Positions 25,195 to 33,682 of a stretch of 39,896 bases of DNA are shown here, piece by piece. The notes under the pieces are model-generated. The model had not been told where the DNA came from, made no database searches, and saw only the letters and a list, made by a program, of their open reading frames with translations. The translations under genes were made by a program, and so were the position numbers. Location: the NCBI GenBank assembly GCA_015206945.1, contig JADEXV010000044.1, forward strand, positions 1 to 39,896, given 5' to 3'. Position 1 is the first letter of the stretch; every line of letters begins with the position of its first letter. The stretch comes from Nostocales cyanobacterium LEGE 12452 (GTDB taxonomy: Bacteria > Cyanobacteriota > Cyanobacteriia > Cyanobacteriales > Nostocaceae).

Positions 25195-26418
25195 TTAGGC
25201 AGAGATCGGTGGTAATATTTCTTTATTTTCAGAGACTACTGGACACGTAACGCTGACGTTCGCTTTTTCATTGTCCAGGTCATTCAAGCGTTTATCAAGA
25301 TTTACAGCACAACATCCAAATTCACTCGATTCAGGCAAACGCATTACATATTGTAACCTTTGCCCACTTCGATCAGAATCTCTTTTTTTCGGTACGAGTC
25401 TGACTAAATCTTCAGTCAGTATAAATCCTGGAGTAGAGATAGATAGGGGATCAAGGATCGCCAATTGCCCTGTTTCACCTAGAGGAACTTCTTTATCCAA
25501 TTGCTTTGGATCTCTTACTGAGCAATGAATAAACGGAGAAATATGCTTCACACCATGTTCATCATCAATTGCTAAAATATTTGATTCAACAAGTGCATAA
25601 ATGTCTCGTATTTGAGACTCTTTAACACCAAGATACTCCATACATTCATTATTGAAATCTACCCTAGAAAGAATTTGCCCACTAAAACGCTTCCATCCTC
25701 CAAGCGTTATCACGTAGCTGTTTTTGTCGAGCTTAACCTTCTGGTTAGTTGCTTTCAGGAAACTAATAAAACGATGAATAACGAAAGGAGGACCAATAAT
25801 GTGACGATCAAATTTATTAGCCCATTCGTCTAACTGGATTAACGCATCCTCTGGTATAAATTTTTCATTCTTAATCATAAAACGATGCGTATCTAACAAA
25901 CCTGCAAGCATATTAAGGGCTTTAATCATACCCATTTCTGGAATTTCTTCTGTAGACGGGCATAGATACAGACCTGCTCCCTTGGAAATCTTTAAAAATT
26001 CGCGATACATAGCATAAATACCTAAAACAGCGTTATCTACGGTATCGGAACAACGACGAGCAACACTTGGTATTCCAGAAGTACCAGTGCTACGCATTTC
26101 CAGCTCAATGGCTTTTAAGCTAACTGACAATAATTTATGGCTGTCAGCAGATTTAAAAATACTGATGGGAATCAGAGGAAGCTTTATCAGATCATTAGGC
26201 GATTGAATGGTATCGGGTGTAACTCCTTTTTCATCGCACGAACTCTTGAAAAAGTTATTGTTAGTATAGTGAAAAGTGAACGAATCTTTAATCAAATCTG
26301 TTTTAAATGCAAGCAGTTCTGACTCAGACATCGCATACATCTCACTGACAGAAGACAAGGCTACTTTGACTGGATCTAGTCCCCCTTGTTTTAGTGCGAA
26401 GTGTAGCTTGCTTAACAT
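25195..26418 (-). CDS. LuxE-like acyl-protein synthetase / acyl-adenylating enzyme
   Basis: From ATG 26418 the protein has 407 residues. This start is chosen because AGGGGG lies 7-8 bp upstream; a longer frame from 26526 adds 36 residues. It belongs to the LuxE family: LPLIPISIFKS, the glycine-rich nucleotide loop STGTSG, VITLGGWKRFSG, and the C-terminal block with LLTEDLVRLV-like residues (ILTEDLVRL). In bioluminescence LuxE activates fatty acids as AMP esters and passes them to the reductase LuxC. No LuxC is encoded here, so the acyl acceptor is unknown; the reductase of the plus arm is a candidate. Length is slightly above the family norm. Confidence 0.85.
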   Translation of the reverse strand: MLSKLHFALKQGGLDPVKVALSSVSEMYAMSESELLAFKTDLIKDSFTFHYTNNNFFKSSCDEKGVTPDTIQSPNDLIKLPLIPISIFKSADSHKLLSVSLKAIELEMRSTGTSGIPSVARRCSDTVDNAVLGIYAMYREFLKISKGAGLYLCPSTEEIPEMGMIKALNMLAGLLDTHRFMIKNEKFIPEDALIQLDEWANKFDRHIIGPPFVIHRFISFLKATNQKVKLDKNSYVITLGGWKRFSGQILSRVDFNNECMEYLGVKESQIRDIYALVESNILAIDDEHGVKHISPFIHCSVRDPKQLDKEVPLGETGQLAILDPLSISTPGFILTEDLVRLVPKKRDSDRSGQRLQYVMRLPESSEFGCCAVNLDKRLNDLDNEKANVSVTCPVVSENKEILPPISA

Positions 26419-26419
26419 T

Positions 26420-26610
26420 ACATACCCCCTATATTGTGTGTTTCTTCCACATTTATAACTATTGAAAAGAAATCCTTTTAATAGGCTGACTTTATCAATA
26501 AGCTTGCTCGTCATATAGTACTTCAAAGTCTGTCTTTCATATTACGCAAAATTCCGTTTTTAGTAACATTCTTTTACAATCATTGAATACAGCACAAAAA
26601 CAGAGAAGCT
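26420..26610. repeat. 191-bp direct repeat, copy A (leader of the LuxE-like gene)
   Basis: It is 98% identical (3 differences seen) to 26763-26953. It begins one base before the LuxE start codon and includes its ribosome-binding site and probable promoter. I see no terminal inverted repeats. Confidence 0.92.
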
Positions 26611-27206
26611 ATCATAAAGTTCCCATAAATTTATCCCACTAATATGAAAATGTATTAATTTACTTCTCATTTAAGAAGGGTGTATGGCTGAAAATTTTGA
26701 AAGATTGAATGACTTAAAATGGAAGTTATTTGAAAATATATTTGCTTAGGAAACATTAAAACACATACCCCCTATATTGTGTGTTTCTTCCACATCTATA
26801 ACTATTGAAAAGAAATCCTTTTAATAGGCTGACTTCATCAATAAGCTTGCTCGTCATATAGTACTTCAAAGTCTGTCTTTCATATTACGCAAAATTCCGC
26901 TTTTAGTAACATTCTTTTACAATCATTGAATACAGCACAAAAACAGAGAAGCTTTAAACGTGGCAAAGGAATGCCTCATGCATCATATCCTCATGTATTA
27001 AATAATCTATTGTATCTTCTGATTACTGAGTGTCAATGGTGTGATCTACGACGTGGTGATATGTGGGCATCGGAAAGCACGGGGACACCGATGGTTAAAG
27101 CGATAGCGCTCAGATGGAACATTTGAATATTTACAAGCACGTATATTAAGTGATTGCTAAAGAGAAAGGTCTTATCAACTGGGATTTCGGAGCTGTTGAT
27201 GGTTCG
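26611..27206 (+). pseudogene. IS5-type transposase remnant, interrupted by repeat copy B
   Basis: The first piece starts at ATG 26684 (MAENFERLNDLKWKLFENIF), has a stop (TAG 26747), and then reads ETLK. After the 191-bp repeat it resumes at about 26954 as RGKGMPHASYPHVLNNLLY, TECQWCDLRRGDMWAS, and in a shifted frame KEKGLINWDFGAVDGS, the first-Asp region. The order matches the N-terminal third of IS5-family transposases of cyanobacteria. The remaining two thirds are missing. Removing the repeat and one copy of TTAAAAC restores ETLKRGKG in frame. Confidence 0.82.
26763..26953. repeat. 191-bp direct repeat, copy B (inserted in the IS5 remnant)
   Basis: It has the same length as copy A. It is flanked by TTAAAAC on the left (26756-26762) and TTAAAC on the right (26954-26959), which looks like a short target duplication. 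Confidence 0.9.
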
Positions 27207-27249
27207 AGAAAAATTGAAATCCCTTATTTTAAAAGACTCTTATAAATTT

Positions 27250-27335
27250 AGACCTAGGTTGGTTGATGAACGAAACTCAACACCCAAAATCATTGTTATT
27301 GTTGGGTTCAACGAAGTGAAACTCAACCTACAGTT
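27250..27335. repeat. Nostoc-type inverted intergenic repeat
   Basis: TAGGTTGGTTGATGAACGAA at about 27255 and the opposite-facing AACGAAGTGAAACTCAACCT at about 27310 resemble the abundant GGTTGGGTTGA-type palindromic repeats of Nostoc genomes. The ends TAGGTTG and CAACCTA are complementary. Confidence 0.6.
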
Positions 27336-27676
27336 ATTTTTATTTCCTCAGAGTGAGAAAAGAGGGTTAAAAAGATTTTTACCTCAAACCCTTCTAAAAT
27401 AGGCTTCTGAATCTCAGTATGCTTTCAAAATTCAAATCTGACTCGTATATAGCTTGTAAACATGCTTATTCTACAGCTTTTTGTATTTCTTGCCAAATAA
27501 AATATATTTATCAAACTAAGATGTTTTCCTATGCACCAGCGATCAATCATGCCTATTAACACTGTAAGATAGAGAATCTTCAATGTACTGTTAATCTACC
27601 AAGTTTTAGCATTTATTAATAGTTTTAAACTACTATTAGTTTATCGACTTTTTGTATATAATTAATTATTACCAAC

Positions 27677-27980
27677 TTAAATATAGCGGTAAAGATGGGT
27701 ACGTAAATCAAAAGCAGGTTCATTGCCTTGGGGTTTATGGCGGATATGCTTTGGTTGGGGAAGCGGAAATTCATTCAAATTAACTTTGTGGCTAAATTGA
27801 GATAAGCACTCCTGTATTTGGCGGTCGCAGGCTGCTATCTGAGTTTGATAAACATCGTAAAGTTGTAGTTCTTGTTGGAGTACAAAGACATGCTCACTGC
27901 GATAATCACATACCCCCGTTGATTCCATTGCTACAGTTTTTATTTACTCCACAAAGAGCCAACCAATCAGCTAGAGCATA
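27677..27980 (-). pseudogene. IS110-family transposase remnant
   Basis: The minus-strand pieces read DWLALCGV, then in another frame KTVAMESTGV, the hallmark of IS110 transposases, followed directly by LQQELQLYDVYQTQIAACDRQI from the middle of the protein and a short tail to a stop at 27677. The DEDD domain after MESTGV and the C-terminal domain are deleted. The 83-codon frame (27928-27677) is therefore not a real gene. Confidence 0.8.
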
Positions 27981-28704
27981 CAGGTGATATGAGGATGGAA
28001 GCAATAACTATTAGCCAGCGTTGAGCGATCGACCATTTAACAATATAATCAAGCATTTTTAAACGTTTAAGTGATGTCTGCTTGCTGTGCAGCTAAGTAA
28101 GTTTAAAGATCAAGTACTTTACCTACTCTCCCAAATGAAGATGAAATTTTTAGCTTTAACTTAAAGTTTCCCCACGTCTGTTCCTTCGGAAAGCGCGAGA
28201 TGAATTTTTGGGCATTGTTACTAAACCATCAACAGTCAATTTAATTCGCAATTGGTAATTCCAAATTGTTTCGGTTAGTAAAGCGATCGCTCAAAAGACT
28301 AAAAACACATCGATAAGCCAACAAAGGGCTGAAAGTTATCCGCAGCCTGCGTTAAAACGGGATATGTTTTTTGATATGATATATCAAGATAATTGCTGGA
28401 TAAAAGTTTTTTTGATATGAAGTTTTGTAAAAGCTTATAGCTGCCTGCATATTTTTTTGGGATGAGCCGTATTATAAATAACTAGCAGGTAACAATTCAA
28501 CTTGTAAAAAAAAGTAATAAAGGGAAGTGAGCAAAAACTTTCTGTATTTTTCCGAAATACCACCGATAGGTACTGTAGAGAATTAACAAGAAATCTTAAA
28601 AGAGCAATGCAAGTGAAACAAGATGAAATAAAAAAGATATGCAATAGTTTTTGGAGTAACAAAGAGCAAAAAAATCTTTCTCGTATTCTTGTTATTTCAC
28701 ATTT
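27981..28704. other. Spacer upstream of the plus-strand biosynthetic arm
   Basis: No convincing gene. It contains HIP1-like sites and a perfect palindrome TTGATAT-GAT-ATATCAA at 28371-28387, followed by TTTTTTTGATATGAAG at about 28407, possibly a regulator site or promoter region. A 46-codon frame starts at ATG 28607 but overlaps the next gene and has no support. Confidence 0.4.
28371..28387. promoter_or_regulatory. Perfect 7-3-7 palindrome, possible operator
   Basis: TTGATATGATATATCAA has two perfect 7-bp arms around GAT. The half-site TTGATAT recurs at about 28412. It lies about 600 bp before the reductase gene, and its regulator is unknown. Confidence 0.35.
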
Positions 28705-28893
28705 ATGGAGCCAAAACGATTTTTATATCCATTGGAGCAACAATTAAAGTTTTGCCAGCTTGAGACTGAAGTAGATTTTCTGTTGCAGCAGATGCAGGAT
28801 ATCAACCAGAATCTATCCTTATCAAATAAGAATCCTGCTTTGCCAGTGAACTTAAACCGAGGAAAACAAGTACTCAACTACTTGTCTAAATAG
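28705..28893 (+). CDS. Small cyanobacterial-type protein, function unknown
   Basis: A 62-residue frame: MEPKRFLYPLEQQLKFCQLE, then EVDFLLQQMQDINQNL. The LE-EV--LLQQ-Q pattern resembles short conserved proteins of filamentous cyanobacteria and predicts a coiled-coil helix. No ribosome-binding site is evident. It precedes the reductase gene by 76 bp and could be a leader gene of the arm. It could also be a chance frame. Confidence 0.45.
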   Translation: MEPKRFLYPLEQQLKFCQLETEVDFLLQQMQDINQNLSLSNKNPALPVNLNRGKQVLNYLSK

Positions 28894-28969
28894 CTATTAT
28901 TTAGTGTTTTTCACCATTGAGATGAACAACAGTTAACTGCATATTCACTTGTATTCAAGGGGTAAAATA

Positions 28970-30040
28970 GTGTACATAAATCCGTTTTCTCACAAGAAAA
29001 CAATCCTGCTGACTGGTGCATCAGGAGTAGTTGGTCAAGCTTTATTAGCTCGAATGAATGCACATTCGATTATTTGTCTAACCTACAAGAAGCGAATCAC
29101 AAATTCAGGTGTCAGTACCATTCCTTGTGACATTTCATTGCCTCAGCTTGGTCTTAGTCAGACACAGCTAAAAGATGTAGCAAAGTGCATTGACTGTATT
29201 GTGCATTCAGCGGCGGTTACTGATTTTGGTGAATCAGATGAATTGATTCATCGCACAAACGTAAGGGGCTTGGAAAATATGCTGGAATTGGCAGCGATCG
29301 CACAAGTTCCCTTTTACTATATCAGCACAGCTTTTATCCGTCCTCACCAACGCAAAGATGCGCCTTCAGAACATACATACACTATCTCGAAACGAGAAGG
29401 AGAACGGTTAGTTAGAGAAAGTGGACTGCCCCACGCAATTATTCGTCCCTCCATTGTGATTGGCGATTCTACGTCAGGTGAAATTGCACGTTTTCAGGGC
29501 ATTTATAACATCATAAGTTCGCTTTTTAGAGGTTTTTTGCCTATCCTGCCCATGCTACCGCACGCATATATAGATTTTATTCCTCAAGATGTTGTTGCTA
29601 ACGCCGTTGCAGCAATAATTGAGCATGACTGCGTGGCAAGCGAATATTGGATCACCTCTGGAAATAGAGCCTTGACAGTACGCCAAATAGCAGATTTAAT
29701 TGCAGAATTTGGCAAAACTCAAGGTATAGAGATTAACATACCACGCATGGTCAGCCCTGACATTGTAGATCGTCTGATCCGTCCCGCTTTTATGTCAGAG
29801 TTACCAAAATCCGTCAAAAAAGGTTTTGACTGGTTTGCTCAAGTCGCGCCCTACTTGTGTAATGAGGAACCTTTCCCCACCTCATTACAAGAGATGGAAA
29901 CTGGCTTTGGCATAGCACCACTGCCCAATTTGGAAATGGCTTTAACCCATAGCCTCGAATACTGGGCTAATGAAACAAAAGTCTGCTCTGGTAAAAAAGC
30001 TAAGAAAGACCGTGCCCAACTTGCTAAATGTGAATGTTGA
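28970..30040 (+). CDS. NAD(P)-dependent thioester-reductase/epimerase-like SDR
   Basis: I set the start at GTG 28970, where AAGGGG lies 7 bp upstream, giving 356 residues. An earlier TTG frame begins at 28949. The extended-SDR Rossmann motif GASGVVGQALL is near residue 20. CIVHSAAVTDF follows, then the active-site YTISKREGE (Tyr-x3-Lys) and the substrate domain with IDFIPQDVVANAVAA. The pattern fits NAD_binding_4-type fatty acyl reductases and related dehydrogenases. In this locus the likely task is reductive release of an acyl thioester to an aldehyde, feeding the aminotransferase two genes downstream. A sugar- or keto-reductase role cannot be excluded. Confidence 0.85.
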   Translation: MYINPFSHKKTILLTGASGVVGQALLARMNAHSIICLTYKKRITNSGVSTIPCDISLPQLGLSQTQLKDVAKCIDCIVHSAAVTDFGESDELIHRTNVRGLENMLELAAIAQVPFYYISTAFIRPHQRKDAPSEHTYTISKREGERLVRESGLPHAIIRPSIVIGDSTSGEIARFQGIYNIISSLFRGFLPILPMLPHAYIDFIPQDVVANAVAAIIEHDCVASEYWITSGNRALTVRQIADLIAEFGKTQGIEINIPRMVSPDIVDRLIRPAFMSELPKSVKKGFDWFAQVAPYLCNEEPFPTSLQEMETGFGIAPLPNLEMALTHSLEYWANETKVCSGKKAKKDRAQLAKCEC

Positions 30041-30046
30041 CATAGT

Positions 30047-30442
30047 ATGCTAATCAACAACCTAGCCTTGCAACACGGTTTGAATACATATAGCACCATT
30101 TTATCTGATGCCAAAGCATTTTTGGCATTGTTGCAGGAAGAACAAGTAATTCAAGAATCGTACTTAAATCGATTTGCGGAAATAGAAAGCAAGGTAGAAC
30201 AAACTGGAACTTATTGGCAAAGCTTTGATGAACTAGCTTACGGAGCAAAATTGGCATGGCGTAATAGCATCCGATGCGTGGGACGTAGCTACTGGAACTC
30301 ACTAGAAGTTCGCGATCGCCGCAGCTTGAATCAAGCCGAAGAAGTATTCGAGGCTAGGGTTGAACATCTGCGGTTATCCAATACCTTTAGTAGAAATGGC
30401 ATTACTAGAACATCAAAATCAGAGCCACAAAACGCAAGTTAA
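30047..30442 (+). pseudogene. nos: Nitric-oxide synthase oxygenase, N-terminal fragment with heme Cys
   Basis: Residues 20-111 match bacterial NOS: DAKAFLALLQEE, TGTYWQSFDELAYGAKLAWR, NSIRCVGRSYWNSLEVRDRR and VFEARVEHLRLSN. Cys77 in RCVGR is the heme ligand. Bacterial NOS oxygenases have about 360 residues. Here the arginine-binding Glu, the pterin-site helix and everything after residue 111 are missing and replaced by an unrelated tail of 20 residues. The frame from about 30398 (EMALLEHQNQSHKTQ) may be a displaced C-terminus. It starts 6 bp after the reductase stop, so it was once part of the operon. Almost certainly inactive as NOS. A residual heme-binding role is speculative. Confidence 0.85.
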
Positions 30443-30486
30443 ACCACATCTTCAAGTTAATTAATCTATTTAGAAATTGAAGTGAA

Positions 30487-31806
30487 ATGAAAGAAAGCCA
30501 ACAAATACTTGGAAGTGTAGAAACATACCCAGATTCACATCAAGCAGCCAAGTTTAGACAGCTGGTGATCCAAGGACAAAAAAGACACATTAATAAGTCA
30601 CTTGCCAAGCTAGCGGAATTAATGGGTACTCATGTTGAGGTTAGTTCTTCTGGAAACTACGTTTTTGATGAACGCGGACAGAAGTATTTAGCTTGTGGTG
30701 GTTACGGTGTCTTCACCATCGGTCACTGTCATCCTACTGTCATCGAGGCGGTGAAAGCACAACTGGAGCGTCATCCATTATCAACTCGTGCGCTTTTAAA
30801 TGCCGAACAAGCTTCAGCGGCGGAAACTCTAGCCTCAGTTACCCCCAAGGGTTTAGATTATGTATATTTCGGTAACTCGGGTGCGGAAGCCACAGAAGCC
30901 GGTCTCAAGCTAGCGCGTCTATCTGGCAAACGCAAGCTAATTGCAATGCAAGGGGGCTTCCACGGTAAGACATTGGGAGCGTTAAGTGTCACAAGTCGTG
31001 CAGCCTTTCGCTTGCCTTTCCAGCCTCTGCTTCCAGAAGTCGAATTTATCCCCTTTGCAGATCCAAAAGCCCTGGAAAATATACTTTCTCATAACGGTCA
31101 TGAATGCTGTGTTATTTTAGAACCTATCCAAGCAGAAGGCGGTGTTATCATTCCTTATGAAGGCTACTTGCGAGATGTAGAAAGGCTCTGCCGCAAGCAT
31201 GGAGCATTTTTGATTCTCGATGAAATTCAAACGGGACTTGCACGCCTGGGAACCTGGTGGGGAGCAGACAGAGAACAGGTAGTTCCTGATGTTCTGCTGG
31301 TGGGGAAGGCTTTAAGTGGAGGAGTTATACCTGTTAGCGCTGCGGTTGCTTCTGCCCAAGCTTATGAAAGGCTTAATCAAGATCCTTTATTGCACACTTC
31401 GACTTTTGCAGGTAATCCTCTGGCCACAGTTGCCGCACGAGCAGCAATTAACGTAATTAAAAACGAGAATATTGTATCCAGAGCCAAAGAACTAGGTGAA
31501 AAATTATTTGTTGAAGTGCAGAAAATTGTTGGCGAAATGTGTCCTCATCTAGTTCGAGAAGTTCGCGGTATTGGACTGTTGATTGGCATTGAATTTGAAG
31601 CTGATTATTTGGCTGGTGACTTCATGTTTGAACTCATGCACAGAAATGTGCTGGTCTCCTATTCACTTAACGCTCACCGCGTTGTCAGATTGACACCACC
31701 AGCAACTCTGAATGAGTCAGATATTGATTGGCTGCTAACTGCAATTTCAGACAGCGCGATCGCACTTTCTAAACGTAACCCATCTTTAAACATTGTTAAT
31801 TCATAA
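30487..31806 (+). CDS. Class III PLP-dependent aminotransferase
   Basis: A 439-residue member of the ornithine/acetylornithine/omega-amino-acid aminotransferase fold. Motifs: GGYGVFTIGHCHP, NSGAEATEAGLKLAR (PLP phosphate binding), GGFHGKTLGALS, EPIQAEGGVI, LILDEIQTGLARLG and Schiff-base Lys274 in LLVGKALSGG. Complete. Class III enzymes aminate terminal aldehydes or ketones. Next to a thioester reductase it most simply makes a terminal amine from a fatty aldehyde, as in several polyketide and lipid pathways. That substrate is inference. Confidence 0.94.
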   Translation: MKESQQILGSVETYPDSHQAAKFRQLVIQGQKRHINKSLAKLAELMGTHVEVSSSGNYVFDERGQKYLACGGYGVFTIGHCHPTVIEAVKAQLERHPLSTRALLNAEQASAAETLASVTPKGLDYVYFGNSGAEATEAGLKLARLSGKRKLIAMQGGFHGKTLGALSVTSRAAFRLPFQPLLPEVEFIPFADPKALENILSHNGHECCVILEPIQAEGGVIIPYEGYLRDVERLCRKHGAFLILDEIQTGLARLGTWWGADREQVVPDVLLVGKALSGGVIPVSAAVASAQAYERLNQDPLLHTSTFAGNPLATVAARAAINVIKNENIVSRAKELGEKLFVEVQKIVGEMCPHLVREVRGIGLLIGIEFEADYLAGDFMFELMHRNVLVSYSLNAHRVVRLTPPATLNESDIDWLLTAISDSAIALSKRNPSLNIVNS

Positions 31807-31820
31807 AGGATATTTTACTA

Positions 31821-32318
31821 ATGCAGTACCTAGAGATTATTGCTAAAATTCACCATCGCAGTGCTGAAGAAATTTATTCAATTCTCTGCGACTTCGATTC
31901 ATACCCAAACAACAGTCAAGCTGTACATAGCATCACCAGTCAAGTACTATCTGACGGACGGACTGTTTCTACTTGGGAAGTTGACTTTCGTGGCGGTGTG
32001 ATGTCTTGGACAGAAGAAGATTTATTTGATGCCTCAAATTATACAATTAGCTTCAATCAGATTGAAGGGGATGTTGAACACTTCTCTGGACAGTGGAAAG
32101 CTCAAAATCAAAAAGATAGTTGCCTGATATTGTTTTTAGCTGAGTTTGACATGGGTATTCCCTCTTTAAGTCAAATTCTTGATCCCATTGCCATACAGGC
32201 ACTACAGGAAAATATCATAGCAATTATTAGGGGTTTATTTGGTGAAGAAGTGGAATTTTTACCAGTTAAAGTTACTTCATCAGAAACACAAGCACCTGAC
32301 AAACTTGCAGTTGCATAA
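31821..32318 (+). CDS. SRPBCC/START-like protein (cyclase or lipid-binding), copy 2
   Basis: A 165-residue helix-grip protein: EIIAKIHHRSAEEIYSILCD, DSYPNNSQAVHSI, EVDFRGGVMSWTEED, IEGDVEHFSGQWKA, and a C-terminal helix ending IIRGLFGEE. It follows the aminotransferase by 14 bp with AAAGGA upstream. It shares the EGD---FSG-W motif with the minus-arm SRPBCC protein, so the two may handle the same or sequential hydrophobic intermediates. Whether it is catalytic (cyclase) or a carrier is not decided by sequence. Confidence 0.85.
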   Translation: MQYLEIIAKIHHRSAEEIYSILCDFDSYPNNSQAVHSITSQVLSDGRTVSTWEVDFRGGVMSWTEEDLFDASNYTISFNQIEGDVEHFSGQWKAQNQKDSCLILFLAEFDMGIPSLSQILDPIAIQALQENIIAIIRGLFGEEVEFLPVKVTSSETQAPDKLAVA

Positions 32319-32345
32319 GTTGAATAAATAGGAATCATCACCTTA

Positions 32346-32382
32346 TTTTGATAGTTGCAGATTGGTTCTGTAACTATCAAAA
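32346..32382. terminator. Hairpin between SRPBCC and acyltransferase genes
   Basis: TTTTGATAGTT (32346-32356) pairs with AACTATCAAAA (32372-32382). Inside it CAGA pairs with TCTG around a TTGGT loop. No U-run follows, so it may be an attenuator or RNA-processing site rather than a full terminator. Confidence 0.5.
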
Positions 32383-32441
32383 TATAAAAATAGTTCTGTT
32401 TAACTTGAAATCTATTTCTGTTATAGAGATGGTACAAATAA

Positions 32442-33632
32442 ATGACGAAAGCTATTGACTGCTTAATTAAAAGTGAGAGTATTTACTCTTATAAACTGTA
32501 CAACTCAATTATTGACGTAGATTTAGATGATTGGAAGCAAGTTTGTCAGACAAGTGATTCTAATATTTATATGGATATTAGATTATTATTGATAATTGAA
32601 AAAACTATGGCGGACTTTGGCAAATTCTGGTACATCATTTTTTATGACCAAAATTGCAACCCATCTGCATGTACCAGTCTATCTACATTTAAAACTGACT
32701 TAGGAGTTGTTGCGGGTAAAGGTACTAAAGAATTTATTACTCATGTCAGACAATTGCTGCCGTCGTTTTTATATTTAAATGTTCTTTTTTGTGGTTTACC
32801 TATTTCTATTGGTAAGAACCATTTAATTTTTGAGAAAAATGCTAATCAGCAGTTGATTATCAAATTGCTTGATAATATTATGAATACTATTGCAGCTCAA
32901 GAAAAAACTAAGCTGACTATTTACAAAGAATTTACCTCTCAAGAATGCTATCAGCTAGATATACTGGTACAGCTTAATTATCTCAAAGGAGAAAGTTTAC
33001 CTATGCATAGTTTTAAGGCAAAGTTTGCTAATTTTTCGGAATACTGCGCTGCTTTAAAGTCCCACTATCGCAATGATATTAAAAGGTCAAAACGCAAATT
33101 TGAAAAAACTGGTCTTCGTATTGTTCAGTTGAAAGATACAGAAAAAGTTTTGCAAGTCTATACTCCAGAAATACATCAACTATATGAAGCAGTTGTTCAA
33201 AAATCTGAAAATAAACTGGAAACTCTGCCTATAAGTTTTTTCAGAGAGTTAGCAATTAATTTCCCTGGGCAATTAATTTTCACTCTTGTTTATAAGGATG
33301 ATAAGATAGTGGCATTCAATTGTTCTCTTTGTACGCAATCAAGTGTTCATTACCTATTTTGCGGGTTAGATTACAGTCTAAACGCAGAGTCAGACCTGTA
33401 TTTCAATTTAATGTATGCTGCTTTAGATGAAGCGTTGAAACAGAATGTACCAAAAATTGACTTTGGTCAAACAGCAGACACATTCAAAGCTAGACTAGGC
33501 TCCTACCAAACGCCACTCTATATGTATATAAAAGGTACGGGATATCTACTTAATTGGATTATTCGTAAGAGTTTCTATATTCTATTTCCTAATCCGGTCT
33601 TAGTTCCGTCATACAACATTTATAAACTGTAG
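32442..33632 (+). CDS. GNAT/FemAB-like N-acyltransferase
   Basis: A 396-residue protein with two GNAT-like halves. The second half has the Acetyltransf_6/FemAB pattern: YCAALKSHYRNDIKRSKRKF, LIFTLVYKDDKIVAFNCSLC, HYLFCGLDYSLNAESDLYFN, and KIDFGQTADTFKARLGS near the end. Such proteins move acyl groups from a thioester to amines; some bacterial ceramide synthases and long-chain N-acyl amino-acid synthases are of GNAT type. Two genes after an aminotransferase, the natural acceptor is an amine formed in the pathway. The C-terminus is hydrophobic and may touch the membrane. Substrates are inferred. Confidence 0.83.
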   Translation: MTKAIDCLIKSESIYSYKLYNSIIDVDLDDWKQVCQTSDSNIYMDIRLLLIIEKTMADFGKFWYIIFYDQNCNPSACTSLSTFKTDLGVVAGKGTKEFITHVRQLLPSFLYLNVLFCGLPISIGKNHLIFEKNANQQLIIKLLDNIMNTIAAQEKTKLTIYKEFTSQECYQLDILVQLNYLKGESLPMHSFKAKFANFSEYCAALKSHYRNDIKRSKRKFEKTGLRIVQLKDTEKVLQVYTPEIHQLYEAVVQKSENKLETLPISFFRELAINFPGQLIFTLVYKDDKIVAFNCSLCTQSSVHYLFCGLDYSLNAESDLYFNLMYAALDEALKQNVPKIDFGQTADTFKARLGSYQTPLYMYIKGTGYLLNWIIRKSFYILFPNPVLVPSYNIYKL

Positions 33633-33682
33633 TCCCCTTTCTGCCTCTAATAAATATTTCACAGTAAATAGGAGTTTTACAG

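Noticed and set aside
26418-26526. N-terminal extension of the LuxE-like protein
   Set aside because: The extension lies wholly in the mobile-looking 191-bp repeat. A strong AGGGGG site points to ATG 26418.
27154-27402. 82-codon frame after the IS5 remnant
   Set aside because: It starts out of frame within transposase sequence and continues through a dispersed repeat.
28607-28747. 46-codon plus-strand frame
   Set aside because: It overlaps the better 62-codon frame and has neither a ribosome-binding site nor any recognisable pattern.
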